Shown piece by piece: positions 44,601 through 54,849 of a stretch of DNA of 64,000 nucleotides. The stretch spans positions 84,998,245 to 85,062,244 of the forward strand of contig NC_134461.1 in the NCBI RefSeq assembly GCF_047948215.1, read 5' to 3'. Each line of letters begins with the position of its first letter. The first letter of the stretch is position 1. The DNA comes from Lycorma delicatula. Lineage: Eukaryota > Arthropoda > Insecta > Hemiptera > Fulgoridae. A program made the position numbers and the translations under genes. The notes under the pieces were generated by a model, which saw only the letters and a list, made by a program, of their open reading frames with translations, was not told where the DNA came from and did no database searches.

Positions 44601-47600
44601 GCCAGCCCTTATGGCGAACGGAGTTATTGCTAGTTGTAGAGCTGAATATTACCTTCATTTTGATGGTCTTGATAAACAGTAATATATTCAGCTTGGCGAA
44701 GGAAATATTGGGGGAAAAAATGACTTCACTTTGCCATTTACAACAATATCTTATCTTATAACTTTTAGCATAATGTTATGTTACTTAACATACATACAGA
44801 CAATATTCATCAATTCTCTCCCTTATAAAATTAATCATGATAAAAAAATAATCAAGTATTTTTTTTAATCTTTAAATTATTATTATTATTATCTTTTATG
44901 ACTGCATAGGATCACTTTAGTTAGTGCATTATCCAAGTCACTTTGATGGGACTGTTTGGGTCTTGTGGTCTTCCCAATACTTTTTCATATGTTCCAATCA
45001 TTGTGCCCTTTCTAGTATTGAAAATTTTTGTGTTGTGAGCGTGAAACGAGTGTTTTTGTTCTTGATTTTCATGTTTAATTTTATTTTATCTGTGGTGTAA
45101 GGCCAGTTTCCTTCATATCCTTTCTTATTTCTCTGATCCACCTGCATCCTGTCTTGGTGTTTTTGAAGTCGAGATTGTACTGTACTAGCTGTTTCAGAAG
45201 TCTTGAATCTTGCATCCTCATGATATGTCCAAAGAATCCTAGTTCCCTCTTATGCATGGTATCAATGATGGGTTCTAAGTCTATGTACACGACTTTTTTG
45301 AGCACAATCCACCACTGCCCATCTTTCTAGTACTTTTTATTGATGCAGGCTCTTCCAATTTTTCTTTTGATTTTCTGGAGTCTGTTTGTCCTTGATTGTT
45401 CATCAAATTAAAAGAAAAAGAAGCCAAGACAGTTTGTTTTGGTTTTTCAACCCTTTTTTTACTTTTGTGGGCATTTTTTGACTCATTTCCTCATTACCAT
45501 TTTCAGAGCATAGTTGAATAATAGCAGTGAGAGTCCATTGCCTTGATGCAGTCCTGTTTTGATTTCAAGTAGTTCCAAGAGCTCGCCTCTGAATTTTACT
45601 TTTGACATAATGTTTGAAAGTCAGTTTTATCATGTTTATTTTTAGTATGTAGCCTGAGGTGTTCTTTTTTAGTAGGAATTCTCTGTGGATGCAATCATAT
45701 GCTTTCTTGAACTCTACAAACATTATCACCACATCTCTGCTTCTTTTTCTGTTGTAGTTCATTATTAGCTTGTGACTCATGATCTGATCCAGATGTTGAC
45801 AAGCTGTTGATGAATGGTAATTTTTTCTGGTCTTCCTGTATGTTTTTAGATTTCTGCAAAGGTCTGATCTCTCACAACTTTGTAATTCTTCATCTCGTCC
45901 AGTTCTGGATATACTTCTTTTAATGTGTGAGGATTGATATTTTTTGGTGGTGTTATTGGGGGTGCTGGTGTCAGGGTTTAGGAGTTCTGTCGGTTCTTTA
46001 CAATTCAAGGAGTTTATTGAAATATTTTTCTAGGTTTTCACATTGTCTACTGTTATTGGCCAAATTATGGTTTTCATCCTTCATTAGTATGGTTGGGGGT
46101 TTATATTTTTGGAGTTATTTTTTTAAGGTTTTATGTTATTCTCTTTGCTGCATTTTGTTAAATTCTTTTTCTGTTGATTTCAGTTTGTCTTTATGATGTT
46201 GTCTTTTTATTTTGCTTAGGATTCGATGGGTTTTTTTATTTGTTTTTTTAGATTTTGGAAGGGTGTATGTTTCTGGTTTTTGTGATTACTGTAATAGACA
46301 TTATTGATGTCTATTGCTGTTTCATCGCATGTGTGTTGTTATTTTTTCTATTGCTTTTTGCTAATTTTCATTCTTGATTACTTGGATAGGGTCTATTTTT
46401 TTTTTTATTCTAGGGACTTGGTTTTGTTACTTCGTTTCAGGAATAAATTTAATTTTAATTTTGACTATGTAGTGATCTGAGCCTGTGTCTACTGCTCGGA
46501 GGACTTTTACATTGTAAATTTATTTTTGGTGGTGTGTTTGTCCATGAAGACATGATCTTGTTGTCATTCTCCTTTAGTGCAGTCAGCCCAGATTTTGAAT
46601 TTTTGAGGTTTCTCTTGAAATATGTGGATTTCAAAATTAGGTGTGGTTTCTGCAGAGATCAATGAGTCCTTTCATTTTCATTTGTTCTCTTTTGGACGGG
46701 CCATTTTCCGATGATGTCAAGGTATCTTCTTTTTCTGCCTAGTTGAGTGTTGAAGTCTCTGATTAGTTGTTTAATTTTTGGGGATTGAAAATTCTCAAAA
46801 AATTAAAACAGATGTTTTTGGGAATGTTATTTATGGTCTGGTCGAGTTGGTCCCACAACTTTTCTGTTCCTTTATGGTCTTTTGGAGATTTGTTTTTATT
46901 ATTAGTGGAGGGCATGGGCGTTTATTATGGTGTAGATTCTATTAGTTTCTTTTAGAGTGAGTGGTGAGATTCTTTGGAAATGTGACTTGAATTCTTTTAT
47001 GGAGTTTATTATTTTGAAGTATGTATGAGTAGTGTTAGATCATTTCAATGCTTCTGATCGCATGTTATCCGAGTGCTACCTTCTGTAACTCTGGTGTTGC
47101 TTGATTCAGCCAGTGGAGTATTCCTTAAAAGACCTTTCATGGTTATCTATCAAGGGGTCACCTGTGGCGGAACTAGGTCCTGAGTTACAACTCTAGATGT
47201 GATCTAGTGAGATGATAGTGGGTATGACTTGATGACAGATGAAGTTGTGGAGTTTGTTTAGATTCAATTCAGCGAACAAATTTCTTCTATATGTTCTGGA
47301 TATATCCAGACTTACCTCATGGAGGCTCAATTTGAGTTTTGTTAAAGTTTTTATTTTGGAGAAAAGTTAAAAAGTCCAATTCTAAACACTACACCCATAA
47401 ATGTCCATTTATATATTAACTAAACTTTTCCCCTTATATAATTTTTTCTATTAAACTTAAAGGATAGTGTCAAATAGATACAATGAACACATAAAAGCTT
47501 TCCATAACAACATAAAGTAATTTCTGACCACCTCTTAGAAACAAATCCACCTGTTTCTCATTGTAAATAATTATTTTTACGTTTGATTTTAGTGTATACT

Positions 47601-49414
47601 GAAGTACTATGAAATTATCTTTAACTATTCTATTCTACATGGAAGTTATAAAAATATGTCAGGGTAAGGAAGACCAATATTGATTAATGTATAGAAAGAA
47701 AAGAATATCATCAAGAATGAGAATGAAAATATTTAATTTAAATTAATCATATGAATATTAATGTAAAAAAATTAATGTTGAATGACAATTTCAGGCAAAG
47801 GTGTAACAACATATGCTGTTCATCCTGGTATTGTAAAAACCGAATTAGGGAGACATATGGATGAAGTTTATTTTAAAGGTGCTCGTGTTCTTGCTAGAAC
47901 ACTTAGTTATTTCTTAATAAAAACACCCGAGGAAGGAGCCCAGACTACTTTACACTGTGCTTTAGATGATGCTGCTGGTCAGGAAAATGGACTTTATTAC
48001 AGGTAAATTTTTTGCACAATTTTAAATGTTAGTTTTTCAGATGAACTCAAAAAAAAATGAATTTCATGTAAGGGGCATGCAGGCTTACAGAAGTTAACCT
48101 CTGAAAAGAATTGAAAACTGTTCTCACTCTTAATGGTCAGTCAAATTTTTAGAAGTAATTATGCTTGTATGACATTTTTTGATTGAACTTGTATTTTTAT
48201 AAGATAAAAACTATTTACCAATAAAGTATTTAAATCCAATTCTCTATAAGATATAATATCCTCAGCACTTTTATTCTTATCAACCAATTTTTTCTATGTG
48301 TTTAGTAGTGGTGATATTGATTGTTAGTTTATTTTCATCAAAAAATATGTAGGCCTATGTAATATTGTCAATTTTCCTAACACACAAACTACTAAATGAA
48401 ATTCTGTAAATCTGTTGACTTAAATAGAGGAAAAATACATACACAGAATGCTTTTTAAATTTAGTACTTTTCCTTTATTACAGCCAGGAAAGTAAAAAGG
48501 TGTGATCTTAATAATTTAAATAAAACTTAATTAATAGTCATAAATGAATATTACTAAATCATTAAATTGTATATTTATAATGTGAAAACTATCTGTAAAC
48601 AGTAATGAAATTTTAAATTTTAATTTGTGGGTCTCTCAGAAAACAAAATTTGGTTCTATAGTAAAGTACCATGATTTATTCTGATGGATTGTCATGGTGG
48701 CTTTCTCATTGCCCATCGTTATCCTTGGCACCTCCTTCCACATTATTGATTGTGTGAATGCATCTGACTGTGTTAGCTTCTCCTTCCTAACAATGCAAGG
48801 ACCTAAAGAACCAAATGCATTCTTGGTATTTGATAAGTGTGCTGCTTATAGAAAACGTATTGGGTAATAATCCTCCCTCCCAAGATCATAATTTTATTAT
48901 TACAATAAAGAAATAGTCGTATACTATTTGCATGAATTGAATTTTTAGTCATATATTATTTTTAATTTTACAATATAAATAGTCTTTAGTATTCTCTTGA
49001 TAGTGGTATTACACTGAAAATTATTTGAGTTTTTCCATGTAAGGTTGATGGGTGTTTTAAAATTTTGTTAACTTAACATGTATTTTTCACTGATGTTGGA
49101 TTAAAAGTTTTTTCAAGTATTTTAGGACAATGAACTTGAAGTATGTCATGTTACATGAAAATAGCAATCATCTAACAAAAAAAAAAAAAATGAAACAAAA
49201 AATCAAAATTTAATAAGTACAAGTTAAAGTTATTTTATGACAAGATTTTTTTGAATATTATTAAATATAAACATTAATTTTAATGTTTTTGGAGTTAATA
49301 ATTGTAACATTATTTTTAATGTTGTATATATTGAATTTAGTTTTTAATTGTTGATTTAATAAATTCATACTTCCTGCTAACTAAAAATCTTGCATAAGTG
49401 CATGTTGCACCTTT

Positions 49415-49468
<54 letters not shown>

Positions 49469-51055
49469 GAGAGAGAGAGTTCCCGAGTTCCCACACAGAA
49501 ACTTTCAGGTCTTGTTCTTCTGGTAAAAATAATGAAAAATGTACTTATAAACAGAGGCTCCTAGGTCTGATGATGCTTTGTTTTCGAGTTATGGCTAGAA
49601 TAAGATTTCACCCGAACTTCAGCTCTACTGTAATTTTTGGGACCCAAATTAAGAAGTAAAGTTGGTGGTTTCTTATGTAATTTAAGCTAGGAAATAGGAT
49701 AAAACAGGTTCCAGAGCTGTAATTCCAGTATTTTTTAAGATATCTAACATAAAACACAAAATTCAATAAATAAAATATTTACCACTGGTATGGTAACCAC
49801 TGATATTTTAATATCAGTGGTACCATGTTTGAGAAGCTAACGAAATTCAATGCCGAAAAAAAAGTTTTATATGACATGTAAATGAATTAAAAATGAAAAT
49901 TAAGAGTTTAGTAAGTTTAGTAATTAAAAGTTATTTTATTTTTTTAATGTGTTTAATATTTTTTATATCTATTTACAATTAATTAAAAACAATAAAAAAA
50001 GAAGTTACTGAAAACAAATTCTGAACTTATTTTAGAATACTTTTTTTATGATTTGTTTTATTTGTGTTTTCAGTTAATAAATAAATGGTTTTTTTTTGCT
50101 TGATGAATTAATTCACCACAAAAGCTTACACAGAAATCTATATGTAGATGTGGGAATATGGAAATAAAATTTTTTATCATATGAAAGATAGCATTCACAC
50201 CTGACCAGCATTCAAACTCATGATCCCCAAATCAAAAGCCACAGAACATCACCTCTATGGCACTATTACTCTGCCGTGGAGATCAGCATTTTGTAAACAA
50301 ATTTTTAAAATTACATCGATTTTGAATTTTTCTTTCTTCCAAACTTGTTTAAATTGTGTATTATTTTGTCTTGGACAAAATTTGTCACCAATTTCAGAGG
50401 AGTTTTTCTACTTATGTCAGTTTATATAAGCATAATAGTAACTGATTTGAAACTTAAAGGGTCACATTAATTTATTGCTTTAAATTTACTCTCCAAGTCT
50501 TGCTTATGGTTATGATGTGTGAATAGAATCTTAGGAATAAGAGGCACTGTTAAAAAGTGATTTGTTTGAAAGTAATGATATTTGGTATACTCCCAATCTT
50601 TGTTGAATTGAAAGAAGGTATCATACTTAGAACCAGATAATAAGATCCATTTCAGTGAGCGTAGCATGCTGCTAATGCACAGTAATATTTTCAGCGTAAA
50701 TGAAGATGGCAGTAGTAGAAAACCATTTTACTCTCTACTTCCTAGTAAGTCTAGGTTGTGGTGCTTATTATATATTATTATGATGCATTCATTCTAAATA
50801 ATAAAAGCTGTTTTCATGGATGAATTGCATCTCTTGTAAGACACCTGGTAATTTGATTTGGTTGCAGTATCCAATAAACAAGGTTTACATTTTTTTGTTT
50901 ATCATTTGATACATTTATTTTAGTTTATTATTTTTACTTTCAGTGATTGTAAAGTGAAAGAACCTTCACAACTCGCTAAAGATTTGGAAGCAGCTAAAAA
51001 ATTATGGAAAGTGAGTGAAGAACTTGTTGGATTAGAGAATTTTGAAATTAAATAA
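35004..51055 (+). CDS. Short-chain dehydrogenase, retinol dehydrogenase 11-14 type (five exons)
   Basis: NAD(P)(H)-dependent oxidoreductase of the SDR superfamily. Relatives reduce or oxidise retinoids and other carbonyl compounds at membranes, but the substrate here cannot be told. Exons: 35004-35121, 42122-42325, 44131-44412, 47795-48002 and 50944-51055. All introns are GT-AG, the first three in phase 1 and the last in phase 2. Together they give 307 residues plus a stop, close to the family's usual 300-330. Visible motifs: TGCNSGIG at 22-29 (cofactor glycine motif), DL at 79-80, NNAG at 105-108, NHLGHF at 128-133, catalytic Ser at 155/156 (LSSVAH), YGQSK with Y182 and K186 (catalytic YxxxK), HPG at 210-212 and a C-terminal SDCKVKEPS. 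No hydrophobic N-terminal anchor is seen, unlike many RDH11/12 proteins. The gene is intact. Its introns hold several transposable elements. Confidence 0.93.
35427..36690 (+). repeat. Diverged direct duplication in intron 1
   Basis: 35427-35700 and 36458-36665 align over their lengths: TTATTATACAATCGGTC against TTATTATACAATCAGTC, the stretches TTATTTATTTACTTTTTTAT and AAATTTACTTTTATTT, then GACTATCCAAAATGTCCATA against GATGATCCAAAGTGTACATA. The first copy has gained a (TA)n run at 35572-35605. Confidence 0.75.
36125..36206. repeat. 41-bp tandem duplication in intron 1
   Basis: 36125-36165 and 36166-36206 are adjacent copies (AATGGTAAAGAAACTGTC..., then AATGGTAAAGAAATTGTC...), with few differences. 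Confidence 0.85.
37365..37485 (+). repeat. Left terminal inverted repeat
   Basis: Runs from about ATTGATTCTTATG to AGTTGAAAAATT. Its inverse lies at 39655-39778. The exact outer border is uncertain by a few tens of bases. Confidence 0.7.
37795..39429 (-). pseudogene. Decayed member of an uncharacterised multi-copy arthropod family
   Basis: Reading leftwards from the ATG at 39429: an N-terminal Cys motif ([13 protein letters not shown], with a later Cys), [31 protein letters not shown], an Asp/Glu-rich linker, [19 protein letters not shown], then [31 protein letters not shown] sequence (here [11 protein letters not shown]), [20 protein letters not shown] and [13 protein letters not shown]. 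After these come [47 protein letters not shown] and a last part with [11 protein letters not shown] recall this motif series from proteins annotated as uncharacterised and present in many copies in arthropods and Hydra, but function is unknown to me. The HSVHLKE, GDLK and CFLC motifs are candidates for catalytic or metal-binding sites. Several stops and frameshifts make this copy inactive. Confidence 0.75.
39655..39778 (-). repeat. Right terminal inverted repeat
   Basis: Inverse partner of 37365-37485, on the 5' side of the coding region. Pairing is nearly complete over more than 100 bases with scattered mismatches and one or two small gaps. Confidence 0.7.
40229..40460 (+). mobile_element. 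Old tRNA-derived SINE (family A) in intron 1
   Basis: The head GGTTGGTCTAGTAGTAAAATC and B box GGTTCAAATCCTAG are followed by TGGATTTGAATACTAGA and a decayed body. Much more diverged than the other copies, with a duplicated AGCTG-containing stretch in the head. Confidence 0.75.
42122..42325 (+). CDS. Dehydrogenase exon 2
   Basis: A T-rich tract and AG acceptor at 42120-42121; donor GTAAC at 42326. Encodes residues 40-107 plus the first base of 108: ARVIMACRD (cofactor specificity region, with Arg after the second strand suggesting NADP preference), KLDLGSL and LLVNNAG. Confidence 0.92.
42435..43257 (+). repeat. Two 100-bp direct repeats in intron 2
   Basis: 42435-42534 and 43158-43257 are closely matching 100-bp copies (both start CCACATGCCCCAGTGAAACC and end ACCAACAAATTAA), 723 bases apart. 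Copy 1 runs straight into a perfect 9-bp stem-loop (42533-42541 with 42555-42563, AACCCCTCT and its inverse). Confidence 0.88.
44131..44412 (+). CDS. Dehydrogenase exon 3
   Basis: Acceptor TTTTTTTCAG ends at 44130; donor GTGCTA at 44413. Encodes residues 108-201 plus one base of 202. It carries the catalytic centre: NHLGHF, LSSVAH and [11 protein letters not shown]. Confidence 0.92.
44876..47345 (-). mobile_element. RTE/CR1-type LINE antisense in intron 3
   Basis: On the minus strand, from right to left: an endonuclease domain at about 47000-46400 ([18 protein letters not shown], then KSTYFK and [17 protein letters not shown]), reverse transcriptase at about 46010-45560 ([36 protein letters not shown]) and the C-terminal tail at 45305-45081 ([20 protein letters not shown], then the [15 protein letters not shown] part). 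It ends in a TAA-type repeat (ATT runs at 44876-44893 on the plus strand). Frames are broken. It resembles the insect LINEs often misannotated as craniofacial development protein 2-like. Confidence 0.82.
47795..48002 (+). CDS. Dehydrogenase exon 4
   Basis: Acceptor ATTTCAG ends at 47794; donor GTAAAT at 48003. Encodes residues 202-270 plus two bases of 271: [16 protein letters not shown] (substrate-lid start) and [17 protein letters not shown], then NGLYY. Confidence 0.92.
49421..49479. repeat. (TA)n plus (CA)/(GA) microsatellite in intron 4
   Basis: About 42 bases of pure TA, then CACACA and GAGAGAGAGAG. Likely to vary in length between individuals. Confidence 0.9.
49791..49825. repeat. Near-perfect palindrome in intron 4
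   Basis: ACCACTGATATT (49796-49807) pairs exactly with AATATCAGTGGT (49810-49821) across two bases. The outer TGGT/ACCA extends the stem past one bulged A. Confidence 0.75.
50178..50286 (-). mobile_element. Decayed tRNA-derived SINE (family B) in intron 4
   Basis: The inverse reads CTGATCTCCACGGCAGAGTA at the head and ATGCTGGTCAGGTGTGAATG at the end of the tRNA-like part, matching the copy at 18650-18768 with many changes. The B box is partly lost. Confidence 0.65.
50944..51055 (+). CDS. Dehydrogenase exon 5 with stop
   Basis: Acceptor TTTCAG ends at 50943. Encodes residues 271-307 ([20 protein letters not shown], then [17 protein letters not shown]) and TAA at 51053-51055. The C-terminal pattern is typical of the RDH11-14 group. 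This short exon has a strong splice phase match (AG|T). Confidence 0.9.
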
Positions 51056-51312
51056 ATAAACATTTTGTGATTGATATTTATATCAAATTAATTGAAGTTG
51101 TAAAGTTCATCATAATTCATTTTTTGCAGTGACTACAATTTCATTTGATATTCATTTTATTATTACTATTGTTATTTTTATGATGAAATGTAATGCACAA
51201 CTAGGAATGCATAAGTAACAGTGTGCCTTTGTAATTAACATATTGTAAAACCTTCCTTTTGTTTTGTTATTAAGGAAAAAAGTGTTTATATTTTGTATAT
51301 TTTTACTGATAC

Positions 51313-51318
51313 AATAAA
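51313..51318 (+). terminator. AATAAA poly(A) signal of the dehydrogenase gene
   Basis: AATAAA about 258 bases beyond the stop codon. An overlapping AATAAATAAA also lies at the stop codon itself, but it is too close to be the likely main site. Confidence 0.45.
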
Positions 51319-51329
51319 TTTTTGATTTT

Positions 51330-54000
51330 TATAATAATGATTTATACTTTTTATTATTTTTCCTGTTTCTAGAATTTCATAACACAAAATTAATCGTAAT
51401 AATTTTTTCTTGAGTTGTTTTTAGTAGCCTACTTAATATTCTTTGATTGTTTTCTGTAAGCATCAACAGTCAATAGAATGAATTAATTAATAAATTGGAC
51501 TGTACTAATCTCATTAATATTCATATCCATCATGTTTTGCATCAGTAAAATATTGAAACATTGTTAGGATGGCTAGAGGTTCATAGTATTATCTTTATGT
51601 TCTATTATGGGACTTAAACTACCTGAGAAGCTATAACAAGGTTAGCTATAAACATATTAGTTTTAAATTTATTATAAATCTATTGGTATACATCAATTAT
51701 GTTGTTCATTAGTGTCAACTTAAATTTCTCAAGTTTTAATTGTATGGATAAAAATATTTTAAATGCTCTATTTTTTTTCTATGAGAATGACATGCCTAAC
51801 TCTAAACATTAATACTGGTAGAGGGATTTTATGTTGTTCTTGTATCATAGTGTGTATTACAAAATATTTCATTAGTAACACCTCACATCAATTGTATGAT
51901 GTCTTCAAAGAGAAATGTATCTGAAAATGATGTATTTCTATTTGACAATACAAAAAGCTATAGAAGGAAGGTGAGATTATTTTTGTTTTTTTATTTTATC
52001 TTTACGAAGTGATATTTCTGTTCATGATACTATTAAAGTTTTTTAATTCATTAATTTTAGAAATACATTTAGTTTCAAATATGTCTATATTTTTTAAAAT
52101 AATAAGACCAGAAATATACCATAAATAATAATTTATTTGTTTTCAGATGATTTTCCGCTTTTTAATGTACATCATTTTGAAGTGTGCCAATATTTATAAC
52201 AAAGTAAATTGCTTTTAAAATTGCACAGTGTTTTTCAGTAATATATTTTGACATATGACACAATGATTATAATAATTTTGCATTCAAGCATTTCATGTAA
52301 TCACTTACTTTAAGTCCTGCAATATTCACTAATTTAAATGTTTTAAATGAACTTTTGTTTTCAGTAAATTACTAATACTATTTTCATTAATTCTATTTAG
52401 TGAAAAGTAGCAGTGTTACAAAGAAATAATGCAGCAAATGATTAAAGATTGTAGAAATTATTGAAAAAGAGTGACTGGACCTTTCAAATTCATAGAGTTG
52501 TTATGTTTGAAAACATAATGAGAATTGTAATAATAAACATGCATCATTTTCTATCAATTAATATTTTCTATTAATTAATATTTCATGATTGGTTTATGAA
52601 ATCTTGTGTTAAAAAAAAGTCAACATAATATATTTTTCAAAGTTTTCAGTAGATGATTGGAAAACATTATTTACCAGGTCCTTAGAAACATACAGTTACA
52701 TGAATTTATTTTATCTTAGAAGACTAAACTAACCTAAATACCAGTACTCCCATACCAAAACTCCTCAATGGAACATAATATTTTTTAGTTTATTTTAAAA
52801 TATGAAAAAAAAATTTTGTGTCAATTTTGAACATTTCTGATGGGACAATAATAGACCTCTCAGATAATATGTGAAAATTTGAATGATAAACATTGAACCT
52901 ATAGTCAAAGAAGTATGCAGATTAATTATTCTACTCCTTATACTGAAAGTTAATATATTTGAGTAAACAGCCCCAAAGAATTTATGTACATTGGAAATAC
53001 TATGACAAACTTTCATAGAGATTATATTAAAAGATGAAAACAAATTAATATTCCTCATGTAAAATTTTTAATCAATAATTTAAAATATCTTGGATTTCTT
53101 GAAGTTTCTTAATTTTAAACTCAAAGAGCATAATGTTCATTTTGTATGAAGCAGATGGTAATCATAGTAGTAATAAAAAAGGTCCTTTTATTTTATTATG
53201 CCATACTTACAAACATACAAAGTAATATTTCATTCAGATAATTGCCTCATCAATAAAAAAACTGTTATTTTTCATCTGCATACTTATAACTCACATAATA
53301 TAGCATAAACTCTGTTATTTTTACCAGCAGAAAATTGTAAATTACCAATTTTTTTTTAATATTTATTATAAGTATACAGAGATTTTATCATTAAGCTCAG
53401 CAGATTATTAAATCAATATATTATTAATTTTATTTTCATGCCTAAAGATTTCTGAAAATTTTCCTATTGCTATTATTGATAATGTCACAACTGAAAATAA
53501 ACTTAAAAATTAATATTAGTAATGTATTAGACATTTTTTTATTTTGTTTAGGATTATCTGTGCTAGCGATTTGTATGGTGCCTTTCTGTATTGCACATAA
53601 GTGAATCAAATTAATTAATTTTCCTTATTTATCTGTTAGTTCTTAAAAAAATGATAGAAGCCCATATAAATTTTCCAACTTTTAAATAAATATTGTTTGA
53701 AATCTTGATTGAAGATTTTGACTTTTATCTGAATGAAATTTTTTTTTATCTTGGCTATAAACACTACTTTAATACTTTTCCTTGTAGTTGTTACATTTTT
53801 TTTCATAATAGTTGGCCGTGAAAGTTATTTAAAAACAAACTTTTTAAACAACAAAACCAAATTCTAAATTTTATAAATAACACATATTCAAAACTCATGT
53901 CATAATATATTTAGTAAATGGAGTTTCTCTCATCCTGTTTTAATGTAATGTTATTGATGGCTTTTTTCTACTTTAGACAGACACGTACTTGTAATCTGGT
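51330..54000. other. Intergenic AT-rich DNA
   Basis: No gene, element end or RNA-like structure recognised downstream of the dehydrogenase gene. Only short AT-rich simple repeats occur. Confidence 0.45.
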
Positions 54001-54010
54001 CACAAAGTGT

Positions 54011-54049
54011 GTTGGATTTCAACTGTCTTACAGACAGTTGAAATCCAAC
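54011..54049. repeat. Perfect 18-bp stem with 3-base loop
   Basis: GTTGGATTTCAACTGTCT (54011-54028) is the exact inverse of 54032-54049, with TAC between them. There is no mismatch in the stem. Flanking sequence does not pair. Confidence 0.95.
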
Positions 54050-54540
54050 TTATCTTTTACATTATTGTGTATTTAAAATCCATGATGTTTAAGTTTATGA
54101 AGATGTGGTCCATTTTATGTGTAGATTATCAAAGTTGTTGCCTGTGTTGGTCGTATTTGTGGTTTGCTTCCATAAGATGATCAGTACATGTCAATTAATC
54201 ACTGCTGTAGAAGGTTTTCTAACATTATAGCTCCATACAAAACCTGTGCTCTATTTGACCAATTTAGAAATTTTACTCAGATTTTTAGATAGATTTTATA
54301 AGAAAGCTACCTATTATTGTAATGGATACCATGATTTGACTTCCAGAAAATTTCGACATATCTTCATGTTTCACATCCCCCAGACCTCAAACGTTTATGT
54401 ATACACTTATATGTATATTTCACTTTTTTGTGGCCATGATAACTGCTGTAATTTTGCACCAATCACTTTGAAATTGTTCCTTAAAAATAACTCATCCCAA
54501 AATCTTGGTCGAGTTTGTTAACAGCCAAAATCGGAAAATG

Positions 54541-54846
54541 GGGATGGAAATGGGGGGCTTTTTCAAAAAAACAAAATATCACTATAACTTTCTTATTAAG
54601 TAAAATATCAAATTTGTTTAAAGTTCCTACTATTTTTTGGATAAGGGCCTAAAACTTATTTCAGTAAAGTTTTTTGATATCACCAACCATTGGGCAAGGG
54701 GTGGAAAAAATGGGGTTTTGAAGACAAAAAAAAAATCATACCTCCCTTAATAGGCACAGTATCAAATCGGTTTAAAGTGGTCATTAGTCCTCAAAACATT
54801 ACTTAAAACTTTTGTCTGAAACAATATTTGATATGACCAGCCTTTA
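54541..54846. repeat. Two diverged tandem units of about 155 bp
   Basis: Each unit has a G-rich start (GGAAATGGGG, then GGAAAAAATGGGG), an A-rich run, GTATCAAATCGGTTTAAAG against ATATCAAATTTGTTTAAAG, then CCTAAAACTTATTT against CATTACTTAAAACTTTT, and GATATCACCA against GATATGACCA. Confidence 0.65.
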
Positions 54847-54849
54847 CAG

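Noticed and set aside
45927..46196. 89-codon open frame (+), aromatic and Ser-rich
   Set aside because: Antisense shadow of the LINE reverse-transcriptase region read on the minus strand.
49390..49659. 89-codon frame with a Tyr-Ile repeat
   Set aside because: Produced by the TA microsatellite inside intron 4.
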